Positions 38,590-48,278 of a DNA stretch of 64,000 bases are shown piece by piece. The position numbers and the translations under genes are program-made. Within the stretch, counting starts at the first letter, position 1. Every line of letters starts with the position of its first letter. The stretch comes from Idiomarina abyssalis (lineage in GTDB: Bacteria; Pseudomonadota; Gammaproteobacteria; Enterobacterales; Alteromonadaceae), in contig NZ_FPBE01000007.1 of assembly GCF_900116625.1 (NCBI RefSeq), positions 1 through 64,000 on the forward strand. The letters are read 5' to 3'. Under the pieces are notes generated by a model. The model searched no databases and had not been told where the DNA came from. It was given only the letters and a program-made list of their open reading frames with translations.

Positions 38590-38915
38590 TCGTCCAATTC
38601 GTCATCCGTCGGGATGGGCAAGCCTCTGGCTTCCAGCTCTTCCCGCACGGCTTTGGGTATTTTATTCGAGTTCGATTTTTGCAAGTCTTCATCTTCGGGC
38701 AGCGGCTGACCGGTAAAAGCGTGTAAAAACGCCTCACACAGCAGTTCGCTGTTGGTAGCATGACGCAAATTATTGATTTGGCGACGGGTCCGCTCATCAG
38801 TCAGTACTTTTAATACCCGAGTAGGAATTGAGACCGTAACTTTCTTAACCTGCTGACTCTTACGACCGTGTTCAGCATACGGGTAAATGTATTCGCCGTT
38901 CCATTTCATATTCAT
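38586..38915 (-). CDS. metJ: Methionine repressor MetJ
   Basis: The 109-residue ribbon-helix-helix repressor uses S-adenosylmethionine as corepressor. It is nearly superimposable on E. coli Met[19 protein letters not shown], the DNA-binding strand [15 protein letters not shown], and [20 protein letters not shown]. The upstream frame extension to 38981 is not conserved. ATG 38915 and ATG 38909 are both possible. It is divergent from metL with met-box-like repeats between them, and its 3' end overlaps malic enzyme by 4 bp. Confidence 0.96.
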   Translation of the reverse strand: MNMKWNGEYIYPYAEHGRKSQQVKKVTVSIPTRVLKVLTDERTRRQINNLRHATNSELLCEAFLHAFTGQPLPEDEDLQKSNSNKIPKAVREELEARGLPIPTDDELDD

Positions 38916-38986
38916 TGCTCTGATGTCAGACAAAACCCTGTAAGTTGTAATGAATTGTACCCGACTGAGCGACCCCGTCAAATTTT

Positions 38987-39002
38987 ATCCGTCTAGATGG
39001 CT
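38987..39002. promoter_or_regulatory. Candidate MetJ operator (tandem met boxes)
   Basis: ATCCGTCT and AGATGGCT are adjacent 8-mers, each matching the AGACGTCT met box at 6 of 8 positions. They lie between divergent metJ and metL, where MetJ is expected to repress both. Confidence 0.6.
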
Positions 39003-39083
39003 AAAAGTTGCTGACATTTGTCTGACAATATTTTAGCCTTAGTAGCAGTAACCCAATCCATGCGAGTAGTTAAGGAAGGCGGA

Positions 39084-41525
39084 ATGACAACAACACAGCT
39101 CACAGAGGAGCAAAAGCAGGCCGTTGCCGACAGTGTTCAGGTACACAAGTTTGGCGGAAGCAGTCTTGCCGACGCCTTTTGCTATCGACGTGTGGCCCGC
39201 ATTGTAACGGAATACGCCGGCGCGAGCGATCTTGTCGTGGTTTCCGCCGCTGGTGATACGACCAATCGTATTCTGGCTATTATAAACGCCAAACCGCAGC
39301 CGGGCGATACCGCCAGTATTCTGCTCGATCAGCTGGAGAATTTTCAGCAAGGACTTATCACTGAGTTATTAAGTGGCGATTTACAACAGCAATTGCTGCA
39401 ACAGTCACAACAGGACTTCACTCGCTGGCGTCGTTGGTTAGCCGGTGACGAAGACATTGCTCATAACGCCGAGCTGCTGTCCTACGGTGAACTTTGGTCG
39501 GCACGCTTATTATCTGCGCTGCTGCAAAAACAGGGCACCCGGGCCGACCACATTGATGCCCGCGACTTCTTACTGGCAGCGGATGCTCCAGAGCCTGTGA
39601 TTCAGGTTGAGCACTCCCGTGAAAAGCTACTACTGCGGGTAGCTCCTCATTCCGGCACCCGCTTTATTGTTACCGGCTTTATTGCACGTGGCTTAAACGG
39701 CGAAAGCTTGACTCTGGGTCGCAACGGCAGTGACTACTCAGCTACGCTGGTGGGTAGCTTGCTCGATGCTCGCCAGGTCACTATATGGAAGGACGTTGCC
39801 GGTGTTTACTCGGCGGATCCTCGTAAAGTTGAACGTGTCGTCAGTTTGCCCACACTGGACTGGACCGAAGCCGAGGAACTGGCAAGACTTGGCAGCCCGG
39901 TTCTGCACCCAAGAACCTTTCAGCCGGTCGACCGTCAACGCATGGTCATATCGGTACGTTCCAGCTTAAAAGTAGAAAACCAGCAAACCCGCATTGGTCA
40001 GTTCCAGAATACGCAGCCCCGCGGCAAAGTCTTCACGTCTTTGTCCGAAGTGGTTCTGTTTAAAGTTGAGTTGCAGGACAAGGCTTTAGTAAAGCGCCTG
40101 GATGAACTGGAGTTAGAACCGCTGGTCAGTTGGACTGAGCCGGAAAATCATCAGCAATATCTGGTCTTTCACCAAAACCACTTAGACTATCTGACCGGCT
40201 GGCTGGACAGTCTGGGCGCGGGTGATGCCATCACTCAAATTCGCGGTTACTCCATGGTCGCTATTGTCGGTAACCGCATTCAGGAAACCGATCAGTTTTC
40301 GACCTTTAAGCTCCAGCTTTCAGAACAAAAAGTACGCCGCTTTGCCTTAACTCAGAACGGCGACTCCGCTGTGGCTATTTTAGAGCAGAAGCTTGATAAC
40401 CGTTTACTGAACCGTTTACACAGTCAATTATTTAACTACCGCCGCAGTCTGGGTGTGCTGGTTATTGGCCGTGGCAATATTGGTACAGCCTGGTTGGAGC
40501 TGTTCAGACAACAGCGGGACCGCATTAACCAGGTGATGGACGTTCGCGTTATTGGCATAGCTAATTCCCGCCGTTTATGGCTGGATTACAACGGCGTTGA
40601 ACTGACCCAGTGGGCAGATGACTTCGACCGCCTGGCGCGCCCTTACGTATTGACCGAACTGTTGCGCGAGCTGCCCAATGCGCCATACGACGAGCTGGTT
40701 GTGATTGATTTAACCGATGCCAAACAAGTGGCACAGTTATATCCGAGTCTGTTCGCAAACGGCCTGCATATCATCAGTGCCAACAAGCGCGCGGGCTCGG
40801 CTGACGAAGCGCTGTACCGCGAAATTCGTACCATCCAGCACGAATACGACCGTGAGTGGCTCTATAACACCACCGTTGGCGCCGGACTGCCTTTGAATTA
40901 CGCCATTAATGACTTACGCAATTCCGGCGACGAAATCCGCAGTATCTCCGGTATTTTCTCCGGAACTATGTCCTGGTTGTTTGAGAATTTCACCAAAGGT
41001 GTGGCTTTCAGCTCGCTGGTACAAGAAGCCAAAGAAAGGGGTTACAGCGAACCCGACCCACGAGAAGATCTGTCCTGCCAGGATCTTGTCCGTAAACTGC
41101 TGATTCTTGCACGCGAAATTGGCTTGAATCTGGACTGGCAGGACATTCAGGTACAAAGCCTGGTGCCGGAGAACTTACGCGACATTCCGCTTAAGGACTT
41201 TATGCAACGCATATCTGAGCTTGATGAGCCCATGGCAGCTATGCTTAACGAAGCTGCCAAAGACGGTAAAGTACCGCGACTACTGGCCAGCTTCACCGTC
41301 AGTGATGAGCAGCGGGTTACCGCTCAGGTTGGTATTGAGTACATTCCGGAAGGGGATATGCTGGCAAACCTAATACCCGGCGAAAACATCTTTGTTATCT
41401 ACACCGACTGGTATTCTGAAATGCCGCTCGTAATAAGTGGTCCCGGTGCAGGTAAACACGTTACCGCAGGTGGGGTTCAGTCCGATTTGAATCAGTTACT
41501 GGGTAAACTGGCAGTGGGAGCTTAA
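39084..41525 (+). CDS. metL: Bifunctional aspartokinase II / homoserine dehydrogenase II
   Basis: This 813-residue fusion protein has an aspartokinase domain at residues about 15-310 (HKFGGSSLAD, LGRNGSDYSAT, VAGVYSADPRKV), a linker with reduced ACT-like regions, and a homoserine dehydrogenase domain from about 455 (IGRGNIGTAWLELF, ISANKRAGSAD, NTTVGAGLPLNYAINDL). Overall similarity is to MetL rather than ThrA. I chose ATG 39084, preceded by AGGAAGGCGG, over an in-frame 39018 that lacks a site. Unlike E. coli, no metB lies between metJ and metL. Confidence 0.95.
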   Translation: MTTTQLTEEQKQAVADSVQVHKFGGSSLADAFCYRRVARIVTEYAGASDLVVVSAAGDTTNRILAIINAKPQPGDTASILLDQLENFQQGLITELLSGDLQQQLLQQSQQDFTRWRRWLAGDEDIAHNAELLSYGELWSARLLSALLQKQGTRADHIDARDFLLAADAPEPVIQVEHSREKLLLRVAPHSGTRFIVTGFIARGLNGESLTLGRNGSDYSATLVGSLLDARQVTIWKDVAGVYSADPRKVERVVSLPTLDWTEAEELARLGSPVLHPRTFQPVDRQRMVISVRSSLKVENQQTRIGQFQNTQPRGKVFTSLSEVVLFKVELQDKALVKRLDELELEPLVSWTEPENHQQYLVFHQNHLDYLTGWLDSLGAGDAITQIRGYSMVAIVGNRIQETDQFSTFKLQLSEQKVRRFALTQNGDSAVAILEQKLDNRLLNRLHSQLFNYRRSLGVLVIGRGNIGTAWLELFRQQRDRINQVMDVRVIGIANSRRLWLDYNGVELTQWADDFDRLARPYVLTELLRELPNAPYDELVVIDLTDAKQVAQLYPSLFANGLHIISANKRAGSADEALYREIRTIQHEYDREWLYNTTVGAGLPLNYAINDLRNSGDEIRSISGIFSGTMSWLFENFTKGVAFSSLVQEAKERGYSEPDPREDLSCQDLVRKLLILAREIGLNLDWQDIQVQSLVPENLRDIPLKDFMQRISELDEPMAAMLNEAAKDGKVPRLLASFTVSDEQRVTAQVGIEYIPEGDMLANLIPGENIFVIYTDWYSEMPLVISGPGAGKHVTAGGVQSDLNQLLGKLAVGA

Positions 41526-41543
41526 CGCTCCCACTCATTTTTT
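41513..41543 (+). terminator. Terminator overlapping the metL stop codon
   Basis: AGTGGGAGC (41513-41521) pairs perfectly with GCTCCCACT (41527-41535), with the TAA stop of metL in the loop. A T6 run follows at 41538-41543. Confidence 0.85.
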
Positions 41544-41555
41544 CCTAATGCCTGA

Positions 41556-44018
41556 CTAAAATAAATCGTCGTCATTGTCTTCAAAAATATCGCTGTCTGA
41601 GTTGCCATTATTACGGCTGTACTCTGTCGGCTCAGTTCCCCGAATGAAGTATTCAAAGCGTGTGGTGTAATCGCTCTTATGCGACAACTTACCACTTTCT
41701 AAGTCGATTCGAACATTCACCACGCCCGGTGGAATACCAAACTCACGTGACGGGAACAGGGGTAACGCCTTTTCCATAAACAGGATCCAGCCCGGCAATG
41801 CTGTTTTAGCTCCAGCCTCACCGCCGGTTATTGCCTGCTGACTGGAGTCCACTTCAGGATGCTTTGACGTACGCCCCAGCTTTCTGGAAACATCATCAAA
41901 ACCTACCCAGACCGTGGTGGATAGACTAGAAGTAAAGCCCGAGAACCAAGTGTCTCGCACATCGTTTGTCGTACCGGTTTTACCGGCAATGTTACGACCT
42001 ACCGCTTCGGTAATGGGTTTAGAACGTTGAATACGCCAGGAGGTACCATTCCAGCCGGTGCCATTAGGCCAGCTTCCACCACCCCAGACAGCAGAGTTCA
42101 TTGCCTGTTCAACCAAAAATGCATTTTGCTCACTGATGACCTGCGGTGCCGGTTTATCGCAGTCGAAACAGGCGCGCGCCGGGTCGGTTTCGTCTAAAAC
42201 GTTTCCGTCTGCATCTTCAATGCGTTCAATGAAATAAGGTTCGACCAAAAAGCCACCATTTGCGAAAACAGCAAATGCTCTGGCTACCTGCATCGGTGTC
42301 ATTGACAGCGAACCCAACGAGAGCGATTCATTTTCAGGAATTTCAGAACGATCCAGCCCAAATTTCGCTAAATGGTCTGCCACTTGCTTTACGCCCACTT
42401 CGCGAATTAGCCGCACTGAAACCACGTTTTTCGACTTAGCCAGCGCTTTACGCAGGCGAATAGGCCCTTCGTAAACTTCAGGCGAGTTTTTGGGCCGCCA
42501 GGCAATACCGGAACCCGGATTCCACTGGTTAATCGGAGCATCATTAACCAGAGTCGCCAGCGTCAATCCTTCTTCAAAGGCTGCTGAATATATTAACGGT
42601 TTAATATTAGAACCAACCTGACGTTCCGCTTGTAGTGCGCGGTTGTACTGGCTCAGCTGGAAACTGTAACCACCAACCACAGCAGCTACAGCGCCGTCAT
42701 CGGGCCTTAGCGACACAATGGCGGAACTTGGTTCAGGAATTTGAGCCAGACGCCATTCACTGCCGTCATTCACCCGACGCAACCAAATAACGTGCCCGGG
42801 CTGCATGATTTCTCCGGCTGTCTCCGGAGGCGGCCCCTGACGTTCTTCGTTCAGGTATTCGCGGGCCCAGTGCATGGCTTCCCAGGGTAAAGTGATTTTC
42901 CCCTCGTCTTTAACCATCACTTCCGCAGACTGCTCACCAACGGCTATCACCACAGCCGGTGTAACCGCACCAATAACGCGTAATTGTTCAAGGTATTGCC
43001 GAATAGCCGGTTCTTCCACCGGCTCCTCTTCTTTTTCTGCTGACCACAACAAGCTAACCGGACCGCGGTAACCATGGCGTTCGTCGTAACTGTGCAGGTT
43101 ATCCCAGACGGCCTGACGCGCAGCCAGCTGCACATCGCTTCTTATCGTTGTGTAAACCTTGTAGCCTTCATTGTAAGCTTTGTCGTCTCCGTAGCGGTCT
43201 ACCATTTCCTGGCGCACCATCTCGGCCAGATAAGGCGCATTGACCGTTACCTCCGCGCCATGACGACGAGCGGTGACCGGGGCATTAGCGGCTTCTTCAA
43301 ACTCCGCCTGGCTGATTTTATTTTCATCCAGCATACGCAACAAAACCACACGTCGGCGCGCTTTCGAAGCAATCGGGTTTGAAATTGGGTTTAGATTCGA
43401 CGGCGCTTTAGGCAAGCCTGCGATGGTTGCCATCTGCGCCAGAGTCAGGTCTTTTAGTGGCTTACCGTAATAAACCTGTGCTGCAGCCCCGACGCCATGA
43501 GCGCGATGCCCGAAGGTAATTTTATTGAGGTAAAGTTCCAGAATCTCATCTTTGCTTAAGAGCTGTTCAATGTGAACGGCAATAAAGGCTTCTTTTATCT
43601 TGCGCATCCACGCGCGTTCAAAGGTCAAAAAGAAGTTACGTGCCAGCTGCATGGTAATGGTACTGGCACCTTCCTGAATCTCACCGGTGGTCACCAACAC
43701 ACTAAAGGCACGCAAAACACCAATAGGGTCAACACCAAAATGCTGATAAAAACGACTGTCTTCGGTTGCCAGAAAAGCATCAATAAGCGGTTGCGGTACG
43801 TCTTGCAGCTCCACAGGTATACGCCGCTTTTCACCAAACTGTGAGATCAGTTCCCCGTCTGCTGTGAACACCTGCATTGGTGTCTGCAAACGCACATCGC
43901 GCAAAGCTTCCACGCTGGGTAATTCGGGCTTTACATACAAGTAAAGGCTGCCAACCGCTACCCCGCCAATAATAGTACACACCAGCAAGGTGTAAATTAG
44001 CCGCTTAAACCACTTCAA
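41556..44018 (-). CDS. mrcA: Penicillin-binding protein 1A
   Basis: The 820-residue class A PBP polymerises and cross-links peptidoglycan. It has an N-terminal membrane anchor (residues 6-28), glycosyltransferase motifs (ATEDSRFYQHFGVDP, EGASTITMQLARN, KIKEAFIAVHIE), an inserted OB-like region, and transpeptidase motifs SNIK (active Ser), SKN and KTGTTND. The start is TTG at 44018 with GGAG 7 nt upstream, supported by alignment to the E. coli N-terminus. It is divergent from the pilM-like gene, the usual arrangement. Confidence 0.96.
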   Translation of the reverse strand: MKWFKRLIYTLLVCTIIGGVAVGSLYLYVKPELPSVEALRDVRLQTPMQVFTADGELISQFGEKRRIPVELQDVPQPLIDAFLATEDSRFYQHFGVDPIGVLRAFSVLVTTGEIQEGASTITMQLARNFFLTFERAWMRKIKEAFIAVHIEQLLSKDEILELYLNKITFGHRAHGVGAAAQVYYGKPLKDLTLAQMATIAGLPKAPSNLNPISNPIASKARRRVVLLRMLDENKISQAEFEEAANAPVTARRHGAEVTVNAPYLAEMVRQEMVDRYGDDKAYNEGYKVYTTIRSDVQLAARQAVWDNLHSYDERHGYRGPVSLLWSAEKEEEPVEEPAIRQYLEQLRVIGAVTPAVVIAVGEQSAEVMVKDEGKITLPWEAMHWAREYLNEERQGPPPETAGEIMQPGHVIWLRRVNDGSEWRLAQIPEPSSAIVSLRPDDGAVAAVVGGYSFQLSQYNRALQAERQVGSNIKPLIYSAAFEEGLTLATLVNDAPINQWNPGSGIAWRPKNSPEVYEGPIRLRKALAKSKNVVSVRLIREVGVKQVADHLAKFGLDRSEIPENESLSLGSLSMTPMQVARAFAVFANGGFLVEPYFIERIEDADGNVLDETDPARACFDCDKPAPQVISEQNAFLVEQAMNSAVWGGGSWPNGTGWNGTSWRIQRSKPITEAVGRNIAGKTGTTNDVRDTWFSGFTSSLSTTVWVGFDDVSRKLGRTSKHPEVDSSQQAITGGEAGAKTALPGWILFMEKALPLFPSREFGIPPGVVNVRIDLESGKLSHKSDYTTRFEYFIRGTEPTEYSRNNGNSDSDIFEDNDDDLF

Positions 44019-44173
44019 TTATCTGCTCCATAACCGCATTTTCACTACGCCAGTCTGCTTAAACTACAAAAACCGACATAAATTAGCTCTAAATTCTTAC
44101 TGACTATTATGGCGGATTTTTGTTCACAACACTACGCTTGCATCTGGCTTTTCTACAATAAGGATATTGTCTA

Positions 44174-44992
44174 ATGTCATTACTTCGCCAGCAACCACTT
44201 GCTGTGCAAATGAATCGTGAAAGTTGTCTGGTTTTACAACTATCACGGCAGGGCCGGCACTTTGTCGTCGACCACTTTTCACAGCAACACAAAAACAGCC
44301 TCAGCGATAAAGGACTCAATAAAGATGGCATTGTCTCAGCGCTTGATTACACCGCAACTCACTATCAGAAAATTGCGCTGGACAACCATAGTCAGGTTGA
44401 AGAGCAGTTACTGGAAAAATTACCGCCACAATTAAAGACCAGTACCGGTATCAGTTACGACTATTTTACCCGAAATAACGAAGCTGAAGCGGTCATTGGT
44501 CAACGCTCAGCTCTGGAAGAATTACTGGCAATATTGGCACCACTACAAATGCCGGTACACGTGGTTGAACCGGCCTATCAGTCTGTTGTACGTGCAACCA
44601 ACGCAGTACTTCCTTACCTTTGGCCCGACAACGCAGTATTTGAAAGCACAATGCAATGGGTCATTGTCGAGCTGAGACAGCCTCAGTCTATTCTTCTGTA
44701 TTGCAAAGGCGGTGTTTTTCAGCGCTTAGAATACGTCGATACTTTCAATTTACTGCCTTATCTTTTGTCGGCTCAAATGTCCGGCAAATTCAGTTGGGTT
44801 ATGAGCTTTGGCGATAAAGCGGTTCAGTCGTCGCTGGATAGGCAGCTTGAAGGGCAAACGCAACTCACGCACCTAGTGCTATCAACAACCCCCTTTTTCA
44901 AAAACAATCCAGCACCCATTGTTGCGGCATTAGATAATGAGCTGGTGTTATTAGGCTTAGCCTTGCGGGGGTTTAATCAATGGCATCGTTAA
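44174..44992 (+). CDS. pilM: PilM/HofM-like pilus assembly protein
   Basis: The 272-residue protein is shorter and more divergent than PilM (about 350), close to E. coli HofM in size. It begins LLRQQPLAVQMNRESCLVLQ and has a central hydrophobic beta region (VIVELRQPQSILLYCKGGVFQRLEY) consistent with the actin-like fold, but the classic ATP-binding motifs are not obvious to me. Position, directly before pilN and divergent from mrcA, is the main support. PilM forms the cytoplasmic ring of type IV pilus machines. Confidence 0.75.
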   Translation: MSLLRQQPLAVQMNRESCLVLQLSRQGRHFVVDHFSQQHKNSLSDKGLNKDGIVSALDYTATHYQKIALDNHSQVEEQLLEKLPPQLKTSTGISYDYFTRNNEAEAVIGQRSALEELLAILAPLQMPVHVVEPAYQSVVRATNAVLPYLWPDNAVFESTMQWVIVELRQPQSILLYCKGGVFQRLEYVDTFNLLPYLLSAQMSGKFSWVMSFGDKAVQSSLDRQLEGQTQLTHLVLSTTPFFKNNPAPIVAALDNELVLLGLALRGFNQWHR

Positions 44993-45501
44993 ACCTTCTG
45001 CAATGGCGACAGCAAAGCTTATGGCAACGCCACCACACATTGCATAAAGTCGGTATTGCGCTGTTAATAACTGTTACCTTTTTCTCTTCACAGTGGGTTA
45101 TTTCATACAGTGACTATCTGGCTCAGTTGCAGCAAAAAGTTAGCGCCCAGAATCAAACACTGGCTGAGCGCAAAGTTCACCAACAACGCTGGCAAGCCTA
45201 CAAGCAACAGCAAGAGACCCAGCGTACTTTTACCCGGCTTAAACGCGCACATAAGCTGAGGCTTAACGCATTTTCGGCAATACTCGACAACACACCAAAA
45301 AGCTTTCACAACCGCCGGCTTACTTTTAACCATGAGCAGTTCAAGCTGGAAGCTGGCTATCGCCGTATTCAGGAAGTTAACGACCACTATTTATGGCTCA
45401 ACAAACAACTTGCTCATGCCGGGCTAAGACAGCAGTTGTTGCCGCAAAAACGCGTTTCATTCCATTACTTAAATAGCCCGCGTGAGGCCAGCCGTGGCTA
45501 A
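44980..45501 (+). CDS. pilN: PilN/HofN-like pilus assembly protein
   Basis: The 173-residue protein begins MASLNLLQWRQQSLWQRHH (PilN proteins bind PilM through an N-terminal INLLPWR-type motif, here LNLLQWR). It has one membrane helix (about residues 25-45) and a coiled-coil-like stretch rich in Gln, Lys and Arg. It overlaps pilM by 13 bp and the next gene by 8 bp. It is a probable inner-membrane alignment-complex component. Confidence 0.8.
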   Translation: MASLNLLQWRQQSLWQRHHTLHKVGIALLITVTFFSSQWVISYSDYLAQLQQKVSAQNQTLAERKVHQQRWQAYKQQQETQRTFTRLKRAHKLRLNAFSAILDNTPKSFHNRRLTFNHEQFKLEAGYRRIQEVNDHYLWLNKQLAHAGLRQQLLPQKRVSFHYLNSPREASRG

Positions 45502-46315
45502 ATCATTACACAAAGCGCTTATAGCCTGGGGTATCGCTCTGCTTATCTTTACCCTGCTTGCTGTGCTCATTAGCTATTACTTCACCGGGTATCAGGCCGC
45601 GCAGCTTAGCAACACCTTGCGGAATCAGTATCAGCAGCTACAGGCACCTCTTCCTCCAGATCCGGCAGAGGACAGTATCGGCGTACCCGAACCCTCCTTC
45701 GTGGATGTTTCGTCATTACTAACCCAGGCGGCAAAGCAACAAAAGGTCGACTTGCATTACCAACAGGATCCAGAGCGTTCTGAGCAATGGTTGGTTGGAG
45801 TTAATGGCAGCTATCAGCGCGCTGTCCGTTTTGTTGCCTCTGTAATGCTGGCACAACAAGGCGCGACTCAGGCTTTTCCTTTTACTCAAACATTAAAGTG
45901 GCAAGACACAGACTTAACCAGCGGTAAACTCAGTTGGCAGTTTCTGTGGTTAAACGCCAATGATGCCGCTTCGGCAAGCATTGACGCCAACACGCTGTTT
46001 AAAACAAACTTTCCGCCGATTACCGTCGAACCTCCTAAATGCTTAGAGCGGCCTGCAATAAAGAGCAACATTCAAATCGGTGACTGGTCTTTAGTGAAGT
46101 TGCTGGCCACACAAACCTCACCACAAAGAAAAGCTCTGCTACAACTGCCGGACCGCGTAATAACCCTTGCTAACAACAGCTGGATAGAAAGCCCACTCAT
46201 GCAATTGCGTGAAATTAACCCCGGGTACGCACTGTTCGAACGCTGGCAGCAATATGCAGGCTGTTGGTCGACAGAGACCGTCAAACTTCGTTTAACTAAG
46301 GACAAGAAACCGTAA
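45494..46315 (+). CDS. Fused PilO/PilP-like (HofO-HofP) pilus protein
   Basis: The 273-residue protein has two parts. The N-terminal part (about 1-160) has a membrane helix (LIAWGIALLIFTLLAVLISYY) and a PilO-like periplasmic domain. The C-terminal part (about 170-273) follows the HofP pattern: FPPITVEPPKC, then IQIGDWSLVKLLAT and a second Cys near the end. E. coli HofO (146) plus HofP (about 134) sum to nearly this length, and no separate pilP is present. I chose GTG 45494 because GAGG lies 7 nt upstream. The frame opens at GTG 45482. Confidence 0.7.
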   Translation: MAKSLHKALIAWGIALLIFTLLAVLISYYFTGYQAAQLSNTLRNQYQQLQAPLPPDPAEDSIGVPEPSFVDVSSLLTQAAKQQKVDLHYQQDPERSEQWLVGVNGSYQRAVRFVASVMLAQQGATQAFPFTQTLKWQDTDLTSGKLSWQFLWLNANDAASASIDANTLFKTNFPPITVEPPKCLERPAIKSNIQIGDWSLVKLLATQTSPQRKALLQLPDRVITLANNSWIESPLMQLREINPGYALFERWQQYAGCWSTETVKLRLTKDKKP

Positions 46316-47589
46316 TGAAGCCAATTAAATTCTCTTTTTGTGTGCTCAGTCTGCTGCTGGTGCTTTGCTCTACATCTGGCTACGCAATGGAAAATTCCTG
46401 GAAAAGCCTGCTGAGCGAAGAGCAAAGACAACAACCTGTCTCGCTCAATACCGATAAAATGCCGCTAAGCCAACTCATACAATTACTGGCCGATCAGCAT
46501 CAGTTAAATATATTGATTACCGACCAGGTCAGTGGTGAATCCAGTTTGAAACTCAACAAGGTTGCCTGGCAGGATGCCTTCGACACGCTGCTAACCAGTC
46601 ATGGCTTAACGGTTCACACACAAGGTTCCATGCTCCGCATTGATGTCGCCGATGATGCTGTCGCAGACAATAGCCAGCACCGCTCTATTTTGCTTAGCGT
46701 AAACTTTGCTAAAGCCAGTGACTTAGCGTCGTTATTAAAAAATGAACAGCAAAGCTTTTTGTCACCCAACGGAGCGGTCAGTGTTGATGAGCGCACTAAT
46801 ACCCTCATTGTTCGGGACACACCGGAGCAGCTGGCCACCATTCGTCAGTTAGTCATTGATTTAGATGTCCCGGTGAAACAAGTTCTCATTGAAGCCCGTA
46901 TGGTGACGGTAAAGGCCAACGTCAGTAAAGAACTGGGCATTCGTTGGGGCGCGTCGGAGTACGGACTGGCAATACCAGAGGACGCAGGGCGTTTTGTAAA
47001 AGGTATGCAAGTGGACTTACCGGCAACAAACCCCGCCGGAACCTTTTCCGCAAACCTAGCCAGGCTGAGCGATGACATTCTGCTGGACCTTGAATTAACG
47101 GCGCTGGAGCAGGAAAACAAAGCCGAAATTATTACCAGTCCGAAAATTTTTACGTCAAATCAGCAACCGGCCTACATAGAGCAAGGTACCGAAATACCTT
47201 ATGTAGAAACAGCTGCGCACGGGGCTACTGCGGTGCAATTTAAAAAAGCAGTTATGGGTTTAAGTGTGACTCCGCAAATAACACCAAATAACCATGTACT
47301 AATGGAGCTCACCATTACCCAGAACACCCGCGGCGACACCGTTGCCACACCAACCGGACCAGCCGTTGCCATCGACACGCAGGAAATGTCGACGCGGGTA
47401 CTGGCGAAAAATGGCGAAACTATCGTCTTAGGGGGAATCTTTCAGGAACATAGCTTGAATGATGACAGTCGTGTCCCCATCTTAGGTTCGCTGCCGTTAC
47501 TCGGGAATTTGTTCTCTCATCAGCAGCAGCGCAATGAAAAGCGGGAGTTAATGATTTTCGTCACACCAACGATATTGCCCCAAACTTAG
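46315..47589 (+). CDS. pilQ: Short secretin PilQ/HofQ
   Basis: The 424-residue outer-membrane secretin has a signal peptide (to about residue 24, YAM), an STN-like domain ([20 protein letters not shown]), an N1/secretin_N domain ([34 protein letters not shown]) and the C-terminal secretin pore ([42 protein letters not shown]). It lacks the N-terminal AMIN domains of long PilQ and matches HofQ (412) in length. It starts with a TAATG overlap after the PilO/P fusion. Confidence 0.9.
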   Translation: MKPIKFSFCVLSLLLVLCSTSGYAMENSWKSLLSEEQRQQPVSLNTDKMPLSQLIQLLADQHQLNILITDQVSGESSLKLNKVAWQDAFDTLLTSHGLTVHTQGSMLRIDVADDAVADNSQHRSILLSVNFAKASDLASLLKNEQQSFLSPNGAVSVDERTNTLIVRDTPEQLATIRQLVIDLDVPVKQVLIEARMVTVKANVSKELGIRWGASEYGLAIPEDAGRFVKGMQVDLPATNPAGTFSANLARLSDDILLDLELTALEQENKAEIITSPKIFTSNQQPAYIEQGTEIPYVETAAHGATAVQFKKAVMGLSVTPQITPNNHVLMELTITQNTRGDTVATPTGPAVAIDTQEMSTRVLAKNGETIVLGGIFQEHSLNDDSRVPILGSLPLLGNLFSHQQQRNEKRELMIFVTPTILPQT

Positions 47590-47726
47590 TCCAAAAGCCG
47601 ATTACTATTGCTAAAGTGGGCTCAAGTTGCGATAATCGCGCTTCTTTTCGTTGGGTTGGGGGACGTCTCCAGACACTCCGGATTCGTGAGTTACAGCTAA
47701 TTTTAACCAATGATGTAAGCAGGAAT

Positions 47727-48260
47727 ATGGCTGAGAAACGTAATATTTTTCTTGTTGGGCCCATGGGGGCTGGCAAAAGTACGATTGGCCGTCAAATCGC
47801 CAGACAATTACATTTAGAGTTCTACGACTCAGATTCTGAAATCGAGCGCCGCACAGGGGCTGATATCAGTTGGGTTTTTGAGCTTGAAGGTGAAGAAGGC
47901 TTTCGTGCACGCGAAGAAAAAGTAATCGAAGAGCTTACCGAAAACATGGGTATTGTCTTAGCGACAGGTGGCGGCTCGGTCATGAGCAAAGAAAGCCGTA
48001 ACCGTCTGTCGGCTCGGGGTGTTGTTGTGTACTTGAAAACACCCATTGAGAAACAACTGGCGCGCACCCAGCGCGACAAACGCCGGCCTTTAATTGCAGA
48101 AGCTGACGACCCGCGTAAAGTGCTGGAGCAACTGGCGCAAGAACGCGACCCTTTATACGAAGAAATTGCAGACATCACGGTACAAACCGATGATCAAAGC
48201 GCAAAATTCGTCGTCAATGACATTATCGATCAACTCGAGTCGATTAACGGCCTCGGGTAA
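47727..48260 (+). CDS. aroK: Shikimate kinase I
   Basis: The 177-residue kinase phosphorylates shikimate at the 3-hydroxyl in the chorismate pathway. It starts [21 protein letters not shown] with Walker A, then [35 protein letters not shown] and a lid region [10 protein letters not shown]. It is strikingly close to E. coli AroK. The frame opens at 47616, but ATG 47727 matches the family. It is 18 bp before aroB. Confidence 0.97.
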   Translation: MAEKRNIFLVGPMGAGKSTIGRQIARQLHLEFYDSDSEIERRTGADISWVFELEGEEGFRAREEKVIEELTENMGIVLATGGGSVMSKESRNRLSARGVVVYLKTPIEKQLARTQRDKRRPLIAEADDPRKVLEQLAQERDPLYEEIADITVQTDDQSAKFVVNDIIDQLESINGLG

Positions 48261-48278
48261 ATAAAGGGAGCTGCGTTC

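Noticed and set aside
39018-39083. Upstream start for metL
   Set aside because: It lacks a ribosome site, while ATG 39084 has AGGAAGGCGG and fits MetL length.
47822-48178. 118-codon frame antisense to aroK
   Set aside because: aroK is fully conserved on the other strand; this is a codon-bias shadow.
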